The notes: generated from the sequence alone by a model not told the origin. DNA of 64,000 nt from DATLGB01 sp963740765 (GCA_963740765.1 CAVUFN010000017.1:62001-126000), one strand, 5' to 3'; counted from the first letter of the stretch, positions 29,221-38,894 are shown. Made by a program: numbers and translations.

Positions 29221-29226
29221 TATTCT
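29221..29226 (+). promoter_or_regulatory. Possible -10 box for the leuA leader transcript
   Basis: TATTCT lies 10 nt before the GTG of the leucine leader peptide. In this GC-rich sequence such an A/T hexamer stands out, and the spacing would give a very short or absent 5' leader. I see no clear -35 element. Confidence 0.4.
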
Positions 29227-29236
29227 TCGATCTGCA

Positions 29237-29281
29237 GTGACCCGCCTGTCCCTTCTTGCCCTGCTTCGACTTCTCCCCTGA
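29237..29281 (+). CDS. leuL: Leucine-rich leader peptide of leuA
   Basis: GTG at 29237 starts a 14-residue peptide, MTRLSLLALLRLLP, ending in TGA at 29279-29281. Seven of 14 residues are Leu, and four of the seven codons are CTT, a codon expected to be rare at this GC content. The leuA gene starts about 90 nt downstream on the same strand. Leu-rich peptides at this position are the known hallmark of leucine attenuation. The peptide itself is not expected to have a function; ribosome speed on its Leu codons is the sensor. The gene symbol follows enterobacterial usage for the leader peptide. Confidence 0.7.
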   Translation: MTRLSLLALLRLLP

Positions 29282-29367
29282 GGGGGAGCCATCAGCGCGT
29301 GGCGGCCGCCCGAAGCCGCAAACGGAAGTAGACGGAGTAGGAGACAAACCGCAGCGAAAGGACAGGC
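29244..29367 (+). promoter_or_regulatory. Leucine-responsive translational attenuator (predicted)
   Basis: Codons 3-7 of the leader peptide (29244-29255, GCCTGTCCCTTC) can pair with 29356-29367 (GAAAGGACAGGC) in 11 of 12 positions. The second segment contains the leuA SD-like AAAGGA (29357-29362). A short hairpin also forms over the leader stop (CTCCCC 29273-29278 with GGGGAG 29283-29288), and a GGCGGCCGCC palindrome lies at 29301-29310. There is no U-tract, so a classical terminator is not apparent. My model: a ribosome stalled on Leu codons covers the anti-SD strand and exposes the leuA start; with ample leucine the pairing hides it. This is inferred from sequence only. Confidence 0.55.
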
Positions 29368-29373
29368 TTGCTC

Positions 29374-30912
<1,539 letters not shown>

Positions 30913-30920
30913 CCCCCCCG

Positions 30921-30971
30921 CGCCGAACCCACCCGGAGTCGGATATGGACCGACTCCGGGTGGGTTCGGCG
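30921..30971. repeat. Palindromic repeat, copy 1 (between leuA and AbiEi-like gene)
   Basis: Perfect 20-nt arms CCGAACCCACCCGGAGTCGG (30923-30942) and their complement (30950-30969) flank a 7-nt loop ATATGGA; pairing extends 2 more bases to 30921/30971. It begins 8 nt after the leuA stop and ends 2 nt from the stop of the convergent AbiEi-like gene. It could act as a bidirectional terminator, although no T-tract follows. A second copy with identical arms lies at 31772-31818, so it is a repeated element and not just a terminator. Confidence 0.9.
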
Positions 30972-30973
30972 GG

Positions 30974-31825
30974 TCAGCGCATGCGGTAGACCAGTTTCCC
31001 CTTGGCTTCGAGGCGGGCCTGCTTGGCCTCATCGTGGGCGCGCGCGGCGGGGTTGTCGTGCAGCCCGCTGTCCACTTCAATGACCACGTCGTGCTCCGGG
31101 AGGTAGACGTCGACCTCGTCGCCGTCGATGACGTGGTTGGTGAGGATCGTGCCGCTGTGGCGAAGCAGGTCGAGTACACGGTCCTCGTTCGCGCTGCGGG
31201 TCGGGCTCGGCCCGTCGACCAGCTCTCGCCGGAGCCTGGCGACGCCGCGCACGCCCGTTGATCGGGCGGCGGCGAGCACGAGCCGAGCGTGCGAGGTCGT
31301 CCTCTCCGCCTGCGCCTGCCGGATGATCCGCCGGAACAGCTTGTCGTTGCGCAGCGTGGCGGCGCAGTCCAGGATCGTCTGCTCGGGACCGGTCACGGGG
31401 ATGCCCTCGACACGCCGCCACGCCGTGGAGCGGGTGCGGTGGTGCGGGGTGATGCCGTCCCGCGGCCGGTGCTCGGTGCTCGTGGTCACGTGCAGGTCGC
31501 CGATCGGGTAGCGCACCCAGCCGTAGAGCTCGGCGGCCGCCGAGTCCGACAGCCGCGTCCCCGCGCCGAAGGTCAGCACGGAGGCCATCCACCACTCGCG
31601 GTCCGACCGCGGCGGACCGCCGAGGCTGTACACGCCGGCGAACACGGGGTGCAGGCGCCCCTGGCGGACGCGGAACGCCACCGCGTCCCCGTCCCACCCG
31701 ATCGCGCGGAGCTGCGCCGTCGTCACCTGCCGGTGCTGCCCGAGCCCCCAGCGCGCGAGCCGCTCGTCCGCCCGAACCCACCCGGAGTCGGACCTGGACC
31801 GACTCCGGGTGGGTTCGGCGGCCAT
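30974..31825 (-). CDS. AbiEi-like winged-helix/DUF559 endonuclease-fold protein
   Basis: A 283-residue protein. The N-terminal half has the pattern of type IV antitoxin AbiEi domains: QHRQVTTAQLRAIGWDGDAVAFRVRQGRLHPVFAGVYSLGG, then a middle domain with TSTEHRPRDGITPHH. The C-terminal part (about 205-283) ends in the DUF559/Vsr-like fold: GDEVDVYLPEHDVVIEVDSGLHDN...RLEAKG, where D, E and K could form a nuclease centre. The only good start, ATG at 31825, lies upstream of palindrome copy 2, so residues 4-19 (EPTRSRSRSDSGWVR) are encoded by that palindrome. There is no partner AbiEii toxin gene beside it. Many such solo proteins exist in actinobacteria; a defence or toxin-antitoxin role is not shown. 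Confidence 0.7.
   Translation of the reverse strand: MAAEPTRSRSRSDSGWVRADERLARWGLGQHRQVTTAQLRAIGWDGDAVAFRVRQGRLHPVFAGVYSLGGPPRSDREWWMASVLTFGAGTRLSDSAAAELYGWVRYPIGDLHVTTSTEHRPRDGITPHHRTRSTAWRRVEGIPVTGPEQTILDCAATLRNDKLFRRIIRQAQAERTTSHARLVLAAARSTGVRGVARLRRELVDGPSPTRSANEDRVLDLLRHSGTILTNHVIDGDEVDVYLPEHDVVIEVDSGLHDNPAARAHDEAKQARLEAKGKLVYRMR
31772..31818. repeat. Palindromic repeat, copy 2 (inside 5' end of AbiEi-like gene)
   Basis: The same 20-nt arms as copy 1 (31772-31791 and 31799-31818) flank the loop ACCTGGA, which differs from copy 1 at two loop bases only. On the minus strand it lies within the first 20 codons of the AbiEi-like gene. It also lies about 97 nt downstream of the patatin stop, so it could terminate that transcript. 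The pair of copies exactly brackets the AbiEi-like gene, 849 nt apart. Confidence 0.9.
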
Positions 31826-31914
31826 GCGGCGGAGGGTGCCGGGACGGGTGTGCCGGAACAAGACATGGGTGTCCCGACCTTGCACGGCACGTGTGCAGCG
31901 CCTCTCCAGCCGGT

Positions 31915-32865
31915 CTAGCCGCCCAGGCGGCGGCCCTGCGCGCGGCCCGCGGCCGTGACCGCCTTGACGGGGCCGCGGGCGAGGAGGTCGGAACCCATGG
32001 CCTCGATGACCCCGGCGTCCGGGGCGATGATGCGGGTGCGGGCGCCGCGGGTGCGCAGGAGCTGGAGCTCGGCGAGGCCGACCGCCTGCCCGGCGGCGCG
32101 CAGAAGGGAGGCGGCGCCACGCCCGACGCCGCGGCCGAAGGTCGGCAGCAGCGCGAGCACCTCGGCCTGGCGTCCGGCGGGCGCCGCGTCGAGGTTGGAC
32201 ATGCTCCAGACGCCGCCGTCGACGTACTCGCGGTCGCCGATCTCGACCGGCGCGAAGACCCACGGGACCGAGCAGGACGCGAGCACGGCTTCGGCGACGC
32301 CGGCCGAAGGCGCGCCGGGAGCACCGAACACGACCCGCCGACCGTTGCCGCGGTCGACCGCGGTGACCCGCAGCCGCCCGTCGAAGGACCCCAGCTCACG
32401 CACGTACGGGCCGAGGTCGACCTCGCGGCGCTCGCCGCGGGCCGTGCGCAAGAGCGCGGCCCGCGCCGCGGCCCCCGGCGTCTTCGTCGCCTTCAGCGCC
32501 AGCGGGACGAGGGGAGCGCTCGCCGCGACAGCGAGCCGGGCACCGGAAGCGGCGGCGCGGCGAACCGGACCGGGCGCCGCCGCGTCCTCCTCGGCGTGCG
32601 GTTCCACGGAGGCGTCGTGCACGACGCCGGGGTCCTCGACGCGCTTGCCCGCGGCGAGGTAGGCCGCGACGTAGGCGCCCGCGGAGGTCCCGACGAAGTA
32701 CTCGCAGTCGCGCAGGTCGAGCCCCGTCGACTCCTCGATGCCCGTGACGATCCCGCGCAGCCACGCGATGCCCAGGGTTCCCCCGGCGCCGAGCACGAGC
32801 ACGTCCGGCAGGGTCTCTAACGGGCGCGGCACTCCGCCGAGCGTAGGCCGCATGCTGTGCTGCAC
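31915..32865 (-). CDS. Patatin-like phospholipase family protein
   Basis: A 316-residue predicted acyl hydrolase. The oxyanion segment is VLGAGGTLGIAWLRGI, the nucleophile motif is EYFVGTSAGAYVAAYLA (Ser in G-T-S-A-G), and the catalytic Asp lies in EYVDGGVWSMSNLD (DGG). Between them is an Ala-rich stretch that could lie on a membrane surface. GTG at 32865 or ATG at 32853 can start it; the second trims only MQHS. It is divergent from the XRE-cupin regulator with 46 nt between starts, so one regulator could act on both promoters. The lipid substrate is unknown. Confidence 0.85.
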   Translation of the reverse strand: MQHSMRPTLGGVPRPLETLPDVLVLGAGGTLGIAWLRGIVTGIEESTGLDLRDCEYFVGTSAGAYVAAYLAAGKRVEDPGVVHDASVEPHAEEDAAAPGPVRRAAASGARLAVAASAPLVPLALKATKTPGAAARAALLRTARGERREVDLGPYVRELGSFDGRLRVTAVDRGNGRRVVFGAPGAPSAGVAEAVLASCSVPWVFAPVEIGDREYVDGGVWSMSNLDAAPAGRQAEVLALLPTFGRGVGRGAASLLRAAGQAVGLAELQLLRTRGARTRIIAPDAGVIEAMGSDLLARGPVKAVTAAGRAQGRRLGG

Positions 32866-32911
32866 GGGCGAGCGCGGCCCGACCCCGTATGCGATAACGT
32901 ACAGACGACTG

Positions 32912-33466
32912 ATGCAGACCGCGATCGGCCCGAGAGTGCGAGCCCTGAGGGAGGCATCATCCCTCTCCCTCAGAGATCTCGCTGATCGCAGCGGCGTCAG
33001 CGCTCCGATGCTCAGTCAGGTGGAGCGGGGCGAGACGAGCCCGACGCTGACGGTTGCGCAGAGGATCGCGAGCGGCCTGGACCTCAGGCTGAGTCAGCTC
33101 CTGCGCCTGGACGAAGACGGCTCCGTCTCCATCGTGCGTAAGACCGAGCGCCGCGGCGAGCGCCACGACGGCCACGCCTACGAGGTCCTCACGCCCGCGC
33201 TGCCCGGCCAGCGCGCCGAGGTCACCCTGCACACGCTCGTCCCCGGCGCCCGCACCGGCGACGCGCCGATGCACGAGCCCGGCAGCCGTGAGACGGTGGT
33301 CGTCGAGCGCGGCGCCGTCGTCTTCTTCTGCGACACCGAACGCCACGACCTGCACACGGGGGACAGCGTCACCTTCGACGCCGACCTGCCCCACCACTTC
33401 GAGAACCACGGGAAGGAGGAGGCGGTCCTGCTCGGCGTACTCAGCGCGGGACTGCGCCGCTCGTAA
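32912..33466 (+). CDS. XRE-family regulator with C-terminal cupin sensor
   Basis: A 184-residue DNA-binding protein. Residues 5-62 are a helix-turn-helix of XRE type (VRALREASSLSLRDLADRSGVSAPMLSQVERGETSPTLTVAQRIA). Residues about 95-180 form a small cupin (HTLVPGARTGDAPMHEPGSRETVVVERG ... GDSVTFDADLPHHFEN), which in this family usually senses a small ligand. Its stop TAA shares one base with the leuC ATG (TAATG at 33464-33468), so it is coupled to leuCDB. An A/T-rich TAACGT (32896-32901) lies 11 nt upstream. Control of the leu genes, or of the divergent patatin gene, is plausible but unproven. Confidence 0.88.
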   Translation: MQTAIGPRVRALREASSLSLRDLADRSGVSAPMLSQVERGETSPTLTVAQRIASGLDLRLSQLLRLDEDGSVSIVRKTERRGERHDGHAYEVLTPALPGQRAEVTLHTLVPGARTGDAPMHEPGSRETVVVERGAVVFFCDTERHDLHTGDSVTFDADLPHHFENHGKEEAVLLGVLSAGLRRS

Positions 33467-34812
33467 TGCCACACACGCTCCTGGACAAGATCTGGGCCGC
33501 CCACGAGGTCGCACCCGGCCTGATCTTCATCGACCTGCACCTGATCCACGAGGTGACCAGCCCGCAGGCCTTCGAGGCGCTGCGGATGGCCGACCGCGAG
33601 GTCCGCCGGCCCGACCGCACGCTCGCCACCGCCGACCACAACGTCCCCACGGACGGCACGCCCGTCGCGTCCCAGATCAAGGAGGCGCTGAGCCGGCGCC
33701 AGGTCGAGCTGCTCGAGACCAACTGCGACGAGTTCGGCATCCCCGTCTACAGCCTCGGGCACGAGCGCCAGGGCATCGTCCACATCATCGGGCCGGAGCT
33801 CGGCGTCACCCAGCCGGGCATGACGATCGTCTGCGGCGACTCCCACACGGCCACCCACGGCGCGTTCGGCGCGCTCGCCTTCGGGATCGGGACCAGCGAG
33901 GTCGAGCACGTCCTCGCGACCCAGACGCTGCAGCAGCCCAAGCCGAAGGCCATGCGCATCAACTACGTCGGGACGCCCGGCCCCTTCGTCACCGCGAAGG
34001 ACATGATCCTGGGCACGATCGGACAGATGGGCACCGGCGGGGCGGCGGGCCACGCCGTCGAATACGCGGGACCGGCCATCGAGGCGCTCTCCATGGAGGG
34101 CCGCATGACCGTCTGCAACATGACGATCGAGGGTGGCGGCCGCGCCGGGATGGTGGCGCCGGACGAGACGACGTACGCGTGGCTGCGCGAGCGCGGCGTC
34201 GAGATCGATCCCGCGTGGAGCGAGCTGCGCTCGGATGAGGGCGCGACCTTCGATCACGAGATCACGGTCGACTGCGACGCGCTGAGCCCGATCGTGTCCT
34301 GGGGGACCAACCCCGGGCAGGTGGTCGGCGTCAAGGGCGCGGTGCCGCAGCCCTCCACCGAGTCCGAGGAGCGCGCCCTGACCTACATGGCGCTCGAGGC
34401 CGGCACGCCGATGGAGGAGATCGCGCTCGACCGCGTCTTCATCGGCTCCTGCACCAACGGCCGGATCGGGGATCTGCGGGCGGCGGCGTCGATGCTCGAG
34501 GGCGGCCGCACGGTCCATCCGAACATCCGCGCGATGGTCGTGCCGGGCTCGGACAGCGTCCGCCGCCAGGCGGAGGCCGAGGGGCTCGACGGCGTCTTCC
34601 GCGCCGCCGGCTTCGAGTGGCGTACCGCCGGCTGCTCGATGTGCCTCGGGATGAACGAGGACACGCTCGAGCCCGGGGAGCGCTGCGCCTCGACCTCCAA
34701 CCGCAACTTCGAGGGCCGCCAGGGGCGCGGCGGCCGCACGCACCTCGTGTCCCCCCAGATGGCCGCCGCCGCGGCCGTCGAGGGACGCTTCGTCGACATC
34801 CGGGAGTGGTGA
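33466..34812 (+). CDS. leuC: 3-Isopropylmalate dehydratase large subunit
   Basis: Aconitase-family [4Fe-4S] subunit that isomerises 2- to 3-isopropylmalate with LeuD. The 448-residue protein has TADHNVPTDG, GDSHTATHGAFGALAFGIGTSEVEHVLATQT, and cluster Cys residues in IVCGDSHT, FIGSCTNGRIGDLR and AGCSMCLGMN. The start ATG overlaps the preceding regulator stop by one base, and the stop overlaps the leuD start (TGATG at 34810-34814). Translation of the three genes is therefore tightly linked. Its length is a little shorter than the enterobacterial form (466), as in other bacteria. Confidence 0.96.
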   Translation: MPHTLLDKIWAAHEVAPGLIFIDLHLIHEVTSPQAFEALRMADREVRRPDRTLATADHNVPTDGTPVASQIKEALSRRQVELLETNCDEFGIPVYSLGHERQGIVHIIGPELGVTQPGMTIVCGDSHTATHGAFGALAFGIGTSEVEHVLATQTLQQPKPKAMRINYVGTPGPFVTAKDMILGTIGQMGTGGAAGHAVEYAGPAIEALSMEGRMTVCNMTIEGGGRAGMVAPDETTYAWLRERGVEIDPAWSELRSDEGATFDHEITVDCDALSPIVSWGTNPGQVVGVKGAVPQPSTESEERALTYMALEAGTPMEEIALDRVFIGSCTNGRIGDLRAAASMLEGGRTVHPNIRAMVVPGSDSVRRQAEAEGLDGVFRAAGFEWRTAGCSMCLGMNEDTLEPGERCASTSNRNFEGRQGRGGRTHLVSPQMAAAAAVEGRFVDIREW

Positions 34813-35372
34813 TGGACGCAATCCGACTGATCCAGGGCGGCGTCACCGTCCTCGACCGTGCCGACGTGGACACGGACCAGATCATCCCGGCCAAGTACCT
34901 CAAGCGGGTGGAGCGGACCGGCTTCGGCGAGTTCCTGTTCGACGAGTGGCGGCGCGACCCGTCCTTCGAGCTGCCGAAGAACCCGATCCTCGCGGCCGGG
35001 CCCAACTTCGGCACGGGCTCGAGCCGCGAGCACGCCCCGTGGGCCCTGCAGGACTACGGCTTCCAGGCGATCGTCAGCTCGGCCTTCGCGGACATCTTCT
35101 ACTCCAACTGCCTGAAGGTCGGGCTGCTGCCGGTGCAGATCCCGGAGGCGGACGTGCGGGAGCTGATGGCGGCCGGCACCGCCGAGGTCGACCTCGAGGC
35201 GCTCGAGATCCGCTTCGGTGGCCGCGCCGTGCCCTTCCACATCGAGGAGGACCGGCGCCACCGGCTGCTCAACGGCCTCGACGACATCGCGCTGACGCTC
35301 CAGCAGGCCGACGCGATCGCCGCCTACGAGGGCGAGCGCGAGCGCCGCGGGCCGGTGACCACGTCGCTATGA
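34812..35372 (+). CDS. leuD: 3-Isopropylmalate dehydratase small subunit
   Basis: Swivelling domain partner of LeuC. The 186 residues include VLDRADVDTDQIIPAKYLK, the GFGEFLFDEWR stretch, the substrate-binding loop NFGTGSSREHAPWAL, and AFADIFYSNCLKVGLLPVQ. ATG at 34812 overlaps the leuC stop and gives the family's expected N-terminus. Its own stop overlaps the leuB ATG by 4 nt (ATGA at 35369-35372). Nothing unusual is seen. Confidence 0.95.
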   Translation: MDAIRLIQGGVTVLDRADVDTDQIIPAKYLKRVERTGFGEFLFDEWRRDPSFELPKNPILAAGPNFGTGSSREHAPWALQDYGFQAIVSSAFADIFYSNCLKVGLLPVQIPEADVRELMAAGTAEVDLEALEIRFGGRAVPFHIEEDRRHRLLNGLDDIALTLQQADAIAAYEGERERRGPVTTSL

Positions 35373-36379
35373 CCAGGATCGCGCTGCTCAAGGGCGACGG
35401 CATCGGGCCGGAGGTCGTCGACGCGACCACCCGGGTCCTCGACGCCGTCGGCGACTTCGACTACACCGAGCACCCGTTCGGCGGCGCCGCCATCGACGCC
35501 ACGGGCGACCCGCTGCCGCCGGACACCCTGGCGGGCTGCATGGCGGCCGACGCCGTCCTGCTCGGCGCGGTCGGCGGCCCCAAGTGGGACGCCGGTGGCC
35601 CGCGGCCGGAGCAGGGCCTGCTCGGCATCCGCAAGGCGCTCGGCCTCTTCGCGAACCTGCGTCCGGTCAAGGCGATCCCGGCCCTGGCGGAGGCCAGCCC
35701 GCTCAAGGACGTCGACAAGGTCGACCTGCTCGTCGTCCGCGAGCTCACCGGCGGGATCTACTTCGGCGACAAGACCGAAGGGACGGACGCGGCGTCCGAC
35801 CTCTGCGCCTACACCCGCGAGGAGGTCGAGCGCATCGCCCGCGTCGCGTTCGGCGCCGCGCGCTCGCGCGTCACCTCCGTCGACAAGGCCAACGTGCTGG
35901 CCACGTCGCGCCTGTGGCGCACGGTCGTCAGCGAACTGCACGCCAGGGAGTTCCCGCACATCGAGCTCCAGCACCTGCTGGTCGACAACGCGGCCATGCA
36001 GCTGGTCACCAACCCTCGCCACTTCGAGGTGATCCTGACCGAGAACATGTTCGGGGACATCCTCAGCGACGAGGCGTCGATCCTGACCGGGTCGATCGGC
36101 CTGCTCCCGTCGGCCTCGCTGGGCGGCGACGGGCCGGGCCTGTTCGAGCCGGTCCACGGCTCCGCGCCCGACATCGCCGGCCGGGGGATCGCCAACCCGC
36201 TGGCGACGATCCTCAGCGCCGCCATGCTGCTGCGCCACGGCCTCGGGCTCGAGTCCGAAGCGGCCGCCGTCGAGGCCGCCGTCGACGCCGCGCTGGGCGA
36301 CGGCCTGCGCACGGCCGACCTGGGCGGAGACGCAGGAACCGATGCCGCAACCCGAGCGGTCATCGGTAAGCTCACCTGA
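35369..36379 (+). CDS. leuB: 3-Isopropylmalate dehydrogenase
   Basis: NAD-dependent oxidative decarboxylation of 3-isopropylmalate. ATG at 35369 (MTRIALLKGDGIGPEVV) gives 336 residues. Family marks are LLGAVGGPKWD, RPEQGLLGIRKALGLFANLRPV, the RELTGGIYFGDK loop that distinguishes IPMDH from IDH, DKANVL, the metal Asp block NMFGDILSDEAS, and EPVHGSAPDIAGRGIANPLA. It completes the leuC-leuD-leuB operon; ilvE follows after 26 nt with its own SD. The end of the gene near 36340-36379 shows no terminator. Confidence 0.96.
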   Translation: MTRIALLKGDGIGPEVVDATTRVLDAVGDFDYTEHPFGGAAIDATGDPLPPDTLAGCMAADAVLLGAVGGPKWDAGGPRPEQGLLGIRKALGLFANLRPVKAIPALAEASPLKDVDKVDLLVVRELTGGIYFGDKTEGTDAASDLCAYTREEVERIARVAFGAARSRVTSVDKANVLATSRLWRTVVSELHAREFPHIELQHLLVDNAAMQLVTNPRHFEVILTENMFGDILSDEASILTGSIGLLPSASLGGDGPGLFEPVHGSAPDIAGRGIANPLATILSAAMLLRHGLGLESEAAAVEAAVDAALGDGLRTADLGGDAGTDAATRAVIGKLT

Positions 36380-36405
36380 CCTTCAAGCACCGAGGAGCGG
36401 TCAAA

Positions 36406-37341
36406 GTGGTCTCAGCGGATTACGTGTGGATGAACGGGGAGTTCGTGGCCTTCGAGGACGCGAAGGTACCTGTCCTGTCGCACGCGCTGCACTACGGCAC
36501 CAGCGTCTTCGAGGGCGTCCGGTGCTACGACACCGAGAAGGGGCCGGCGGTGTTCCGCCACACGGCGCACATCGAGCGCCTGTTCCAGAGCGCGCGGCTC
36601 TACCACATGGACGTGCCGTTCTCGCAGGCCGAGATCAAGCGCGCGACGGACGAGCTGATCGTGCGCAACGGCTTCCGCGGGTGCTACGTCCGGCCGCTGA
36701 TCTTCCGCGGCGCCGGGCCGATGGGCCTGTACCCGCTCAACTCGCCGGTCGAGGTCGTCATCGCGACCTGGGAGTGGGGCAGCTACCTCGGTGACGAGGG
36801 CAAGCTCAACGGGGTTCGAGCCGCGGTGTCCAGCTGGCGCCGCATCGACAGCGGCAGCGTCATCCCGGCCGCCAAGGCAGGCGGTCAGTACCTCAACTCG
36901 ATCCTCGCCAAGATCGAGTCGGAGAAGGCCGGCTACGAGGAGGGCATCCTGCTCGACCACCGCGGCATGGTCTGCGAGGGAACGGGCGAGAACCTCTTCA
37001 TCGTCAAGGACGGCAAGATCGCCACGCCGCACTTCACGTCGGACATCCTCGGCGGCATCAACCGCGCCTCGGTGATCGAGATCGTCCGCGACCTGGGCTA
37101 CACGCTCGAGGAGCGCGACGTCGCTCGCGGCGAGCTCTACATGGCCGACGAGGTCTTCATGACCGGCACGGCGGCCGAGCTCACACCCATCCGCGAGATC
37201 GACAACTACGCGGTCGGAACCGGCCGACCCGGTCCGATCACGGAAGAGGTGCGCGCGATCTTCGAGGACGCCCTCCACGGCCGCGCCCAGCGCTACGCGA
37301 AGTGGAACGACCTCGTCGAAGCGCCGGTCAGAGCCACTTGA
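36406..37341 (+). CDS. ilvE: Branched-chain amino acid aminotransferase
   Basis: Fold-type IV PLP enzyme for the last step of Val, Leu and Ile synthesis. The 311-residue product starts at GTG 36406, with a good SD (GAGGAG, 36392-36397) 8 nt upstream. Motifs are HALHYGTSVFEGVRCY, RPLIFRGAGPMGLYP, KAGGQYLNSILAKIE with the PLP Lys, EEGILLDHRGMVCEGTGENLFIV, and EVFMTGTAAELTPI. It belongs to the IlvE branch rather than D-amino-acid transaminase by its length and the GTAAELTPI motif. The stop overlaps the cimA start as TTGA. Confidence 0.94.
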   Translation: MVSADYVWMNGEFVAFEDAKVPVLSHALHYGTSVFEGVRCYDTEKGPAVFRHTAHIERLFQSARLYHMDVPFSQAEIKRATDELIVRNGFRGCYVRPLIFRGAGPMGLYPLNSPVEVVIATWEWGSYLGDEGKLNGVRAAVSSWRRIDSGSVIPAAKAGGQYLNSILAKIESEKAGYEEGILLDHRGMVCEGTGENLFIVKDGKIATPHFTSDILGGINRASVIEIVRDLGYTLEERDVARGELYMADEVFMTGTAAELTPIREIDNYAVGTGRPGPITEEVRAIFEDALHGRAQRYAKWNDLVEAPVRAT

Positions 37342-38894
37342 TCCTCTACGACTGCACGCTCCGCGACGGCATGCAGGGGGAGGGCATGTCGCTCTCCGCC
37401 GAGGAGAAGCTGCGGGTCGCCCACGTCCTCGACGGCCTCGGCATCGACGTGATCGAGGCGGGCTTCCCTGCGTCCAACCCCAAGGAGGAGGCGTTCTTCG
37501 CGCTGCTGGCGCAGGAGACGTTCCAGCACGCGCAGATCGCCGCCTTCGGGATGACCCGCCGCCGCGACGTGGCGGCGGAGGACGACCCGGCGCTGCGGCT
37601 GCTGGCGGAGACGTTCGCGCCCGTGACGACGATCGTCGGCAAGTCGTGGGGCCTGCACCTCGAGAAGGTCGTCAAGGTCTCCCGAGAGGAGAACCTCGCG
37701 ATGATCGCCGAATCGGTCGCGTTCCTCGTGCGCGCGGGCAAGCGCGTCATCTACGACGCCGAGCACTTCTTCGACGGCTACCAGGACGACCCCGCGTACG
37801 CGCTCGCGTGCGTCCGCGCCGCCGCCGAAGCGGGTGCCGAGTGGGTCACGCTGTGCGACACCAACGGCGGGACGATGCCGCACGACCTCGCCGCCGCCAC
37901 CCGGGAGGTCGCCGCCGCGCTCGGTCCCATCGTCGGCATCCACTGCCACGACGACGCCGGCTGCGGCGTCGCCAACTCGATCGCCGCCGTCCGAGAGGGC
38001 GCCGGCCTCGTCCAGGGGACCATGAACGGCTACGGCGAGCGCTGCGGTAACGCCAATCTCGTGACGATCGTCCCCAACCTGCAGCTCAAGCTGGGGATCG
38101 AGTGCGTCCCGTCGCTGTCCGGCCTCACCGAGGCCAGCCACCTGCTCGACGAGATGCTCAACCTCGCCCCCGAGCCCAACCGGCCCTACGTCGGTGCCAA
38201 CGCCTTCGCCCACAAGGGCGGCCTGCACGTCGCCGGCGTCAACGCCGACCCGGCCACGTTCGAGCACATCGATCCGGGCGCGGTCGGCAACACGCGCGAG
38301 ATCCTCATCTCCGAGCTGAGCGGGAAGGGGACGGTGCTGTCGCGCGCGTCCGCCACCGGCGTCGAGCTCGACGACGCTGCGGCCGCGCGCGTGGCCGAGC
38401 GCGTCAAGGCGCTGGAGCACCAGGGCTTCCACTTCGAGGCCGCCGACGGCTCCTTCGACCTGCTCATCCGCAAGGAGACCGGCGAGTACGAGCCGCTCTT
38501 CCGCCTCGAGTCCTGGCGCGTCATCGCCGAGAAGCACGCGGACGGTCAGGTCACCACGGAGGCGACGATCAAGGTGTGGGCCGAGGGCGAGCGCGTCGTC
38601 TTCACCGCCGAGGGCAACGGACCCGTCCACGCGCTCGACCGCGCCCTGCGCGGCGCCCTGGTGGACCGCCACCCGCAGCTGCGCGACATCCGCCTCGCCA
38701 ACTACAAGGTGCGCATCCTCGACGAGTGGAAGGCGACGGGCGCGACCACGCGCGTGCTGCTCGACGCCACCGACGGCCACGACACGTGGGGTGCGATAGG
38801 CGTCCACGAGAACGTCATCGAGGCCAGCTGGGACGCGCTGGTGGACTCGCTCGAGGCGGGCATGCTGGCGCGGCGCAAAGCCACCCTGTCGTGA
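37338..38894 (+). CDS. cimA: (R)-Citramalate synthase
   Basis: Condenses pyruvate and acetyl-CoA to citramalate, a threonine-independent route to 2-oxobutyrate for isoleucine. TTG at 37338 overlaps the ilvE stop (TTGA) and begins the protein at LILYDCTLRDGMQGEGMSLS, matching family N-termini; it gives 518 residues. Features are GFPASNPKEE, VGKSWGLHLEKVV, YDAEHFFDGYQDDP, HCHDDAGCGVANS, and the C-terminal LeuA-like regulatory domain. The AEHFFDG motif and GKSWGLH favour CimA over LeuA or homocitrate synthase. LeuC and LeuB probably also process citramalate, which explains why it sits with them. Confidence 0.92.
   Translation: MILYDCTLRDGMQGEGMSLSAEEKLRVAHVLDGLGIDVIEAGFPASNPKEEAFFALLAQETFQHAQIAAFGMTRRRDVAAEDDPALRLLAETFAPVTTIVGKSWGLHLEKVVKVSREENLAMIAESVAFLVRAGKRVIYDAEHFFDGYQDDPAYALACVRAAAEAGAEWVTLCDTNGGTMPHDLAAATREVAAALGPIVGIHCHDDAGCGVANSIAAVREGAGLVQGTMNGYGERCGNANLVTIVPNLQLKLGIECVPSLSGLTEASHLLDEMLNLAPEPNRPYVGANAFAHKGGLHVAGVNADPATFEHIDPGAVGNTREILISELSGKGTVLSRASATGVELDDAAAARVAERVKALEHQGFHFEAADGSFDLLIRKETGEYEPLFRLESWRVIAEKHADGQVTTEATIKVWAEGERVVFTAEGNGPVHALDRALRGALVDRHPQLRDIRLANYKVRILDEWKATGATTRVLLDATDGHDTWGAIGVHENVIEASWDALVDSLEAGMLARRKATLS

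Noticed and set aside
30921..30971. Palindrome copy 1 as a simple leuA terminator
   Set aside because: No T-tract, and an identical-arm second copy lies 849 nt away; classified as a repeat that may also terminate.
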